44,508 nucleotides of DNA from Bacteroidales bacterium (GTDB taxonomy: Bacteria; Bacteroidota; Bacteroidia; Bacteroidales; UBA3824): positions 1 to 44,508 of the forward strand of contig JAFXZT010000149.1 of assembly GCA_017541145.1 (NCBI GenBank), written 5' to 3'. This document shows positions 44,351-44,508 of this stretch, piece after piece; the stretch's first letter is position 1, and each line of letters opens with the position of its first letter. A program made the translations under genes and the position numbers. Below the pieces are notes generated by a model. That model had not been told where the DNA came from, searched no databases, and saw only the letters and a list, made by a program, of their open reading frames with translations.

Positions 44351-44508
44351 TGTTGCAAAAAGTAAGTTGTGTCTTTCCCTAAAAAACGTTGACTCACAAC
44401 ATTGAGTTCAATATGTATAAAGACAAAACCGAAAAACGTCAAAAGTATTACGATGAAGTGATACGTTTGCATTTTGAAAAAGGCTACGGCGAAGACCGTA
44501 TAGCAAAA
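44350..44508 (+). mobile_element. Left end of an insertion sequence, cut by the window edge
   Basis: The region from about 44350 (TGTTGCAAAAAGTAAGTTGT) reads as an IS end followed by a short leader and a transposase-like N-terminus on the plus strand. The exact left boundary, inverted repeat and target duplication cannot be fixed because the right end is outside the window. It interrupts the 5' end of the BspA-like gene. IS family not assigned. Confidence 0.5.
44413..44508 (+). CDS. Transposase-like N-terminus (partial)
   Basis: 32 codons, open to the window end, from the ATG at 44413. The sequence EKRQKYYDEVIRLHFEKGYG followed by EDRIAK has the look of the helix-turn-helix start of an IS transposase, where a short basic segment precedes a DNA-binding helix that reads a recurrent 'GYGEDRIAK' turn. 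Family and completeness cannot be judged. It runs opposite to the broken BspA-like gene. Confidence 0.5.
   Translation, partial: MYKDKTEKRQKYYDEVIRLHFEKGYGEDRIAK

Overview
The window reads as a chromosomal segment from an AT-rich member of the Bacteroidales (phylum Bacteroidota). The evidence is a SusC/SusD polysaccharide utilisation locus (PUL) with a hybrid two-component regulator, the type IX secretion protein PorQ, DUF6089 outer-membrane barrels, an Hc1-type histone H1-like protein, lipoprotein signals with acidic residues after the lipid cysteine, and several promoters fitting the Bacteroidota consensus TTTG-N20/21-TAnnTTTG. Genus cannot be fixed from what is visible. No tRNA, rRNA or CRISPR array was seen.

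Layout. 1-340: a degenerate array of 43-bp repeats entering from the left edge. 415-10526 (minus): a compact PUL transcribed GH130 mannosylglucose phosphorylase -> SusC -> SusD -> two surface glycan-binding lipoproteins. It has a divergent 1358-residue hybrid two-component sensor/regulator (11148-15224) upstream and a terminator at its end. The GH130 points to beta-mannan or glucomannan oligosaccharides. No endo-mannanase is present, so this looks like a scavenging or finishing PUL. 15227-19474: envelope genes (GT51 transglycosylase, lytic transglycosylase, two small exported proteins including a DUF1460 amidase-like enzyme, PorQ). 19569-24413: a tight plus-strand operon of SPOR lipoprotein, bifunctional hisB, GT2 glycosyltransferase and a BamA/TamA-like barrel protein. 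24530-27698: NAD kinase and two tandem DUF6089 barrel paralogues. 27920-31771: ribulose-phosphate epimerase (minus), then deoxynucleoside kinase and a GH3 beta-glucosidase lipoprotein (plus).

31890-32262 holds a second array of the same 43-bp repeat family in a convergent intergenic gap. 32374-36553 (minus) is the histidine operon hisG-hisD-hisC followed, after a terminator, by a rhomboid protease. It is preceded by a classical transcription attenuator: a 25-residue leader peptide with seven histidines, an antiterminator segment overlapping its stop codon, and an intrinsic terminator. hisB is missing from this operon and lies about 11 kb away in the envelope operon. 36585-42818 holds a secreted protein of unknown function, SbcC/SbcD and an Hc1-like protein. 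43180-44508 ends the window with a BspA-like (DUF285) surface protein gene, frameshifted and apparently cut by an insertion sequence whose transposase N-terminus begins at 44413.

The two most interesting signals are non-coding. One is the pair of 43-bp-phased intergenic arrays, which share motifs although 31 kb apart. The other is the complete his attenuator.
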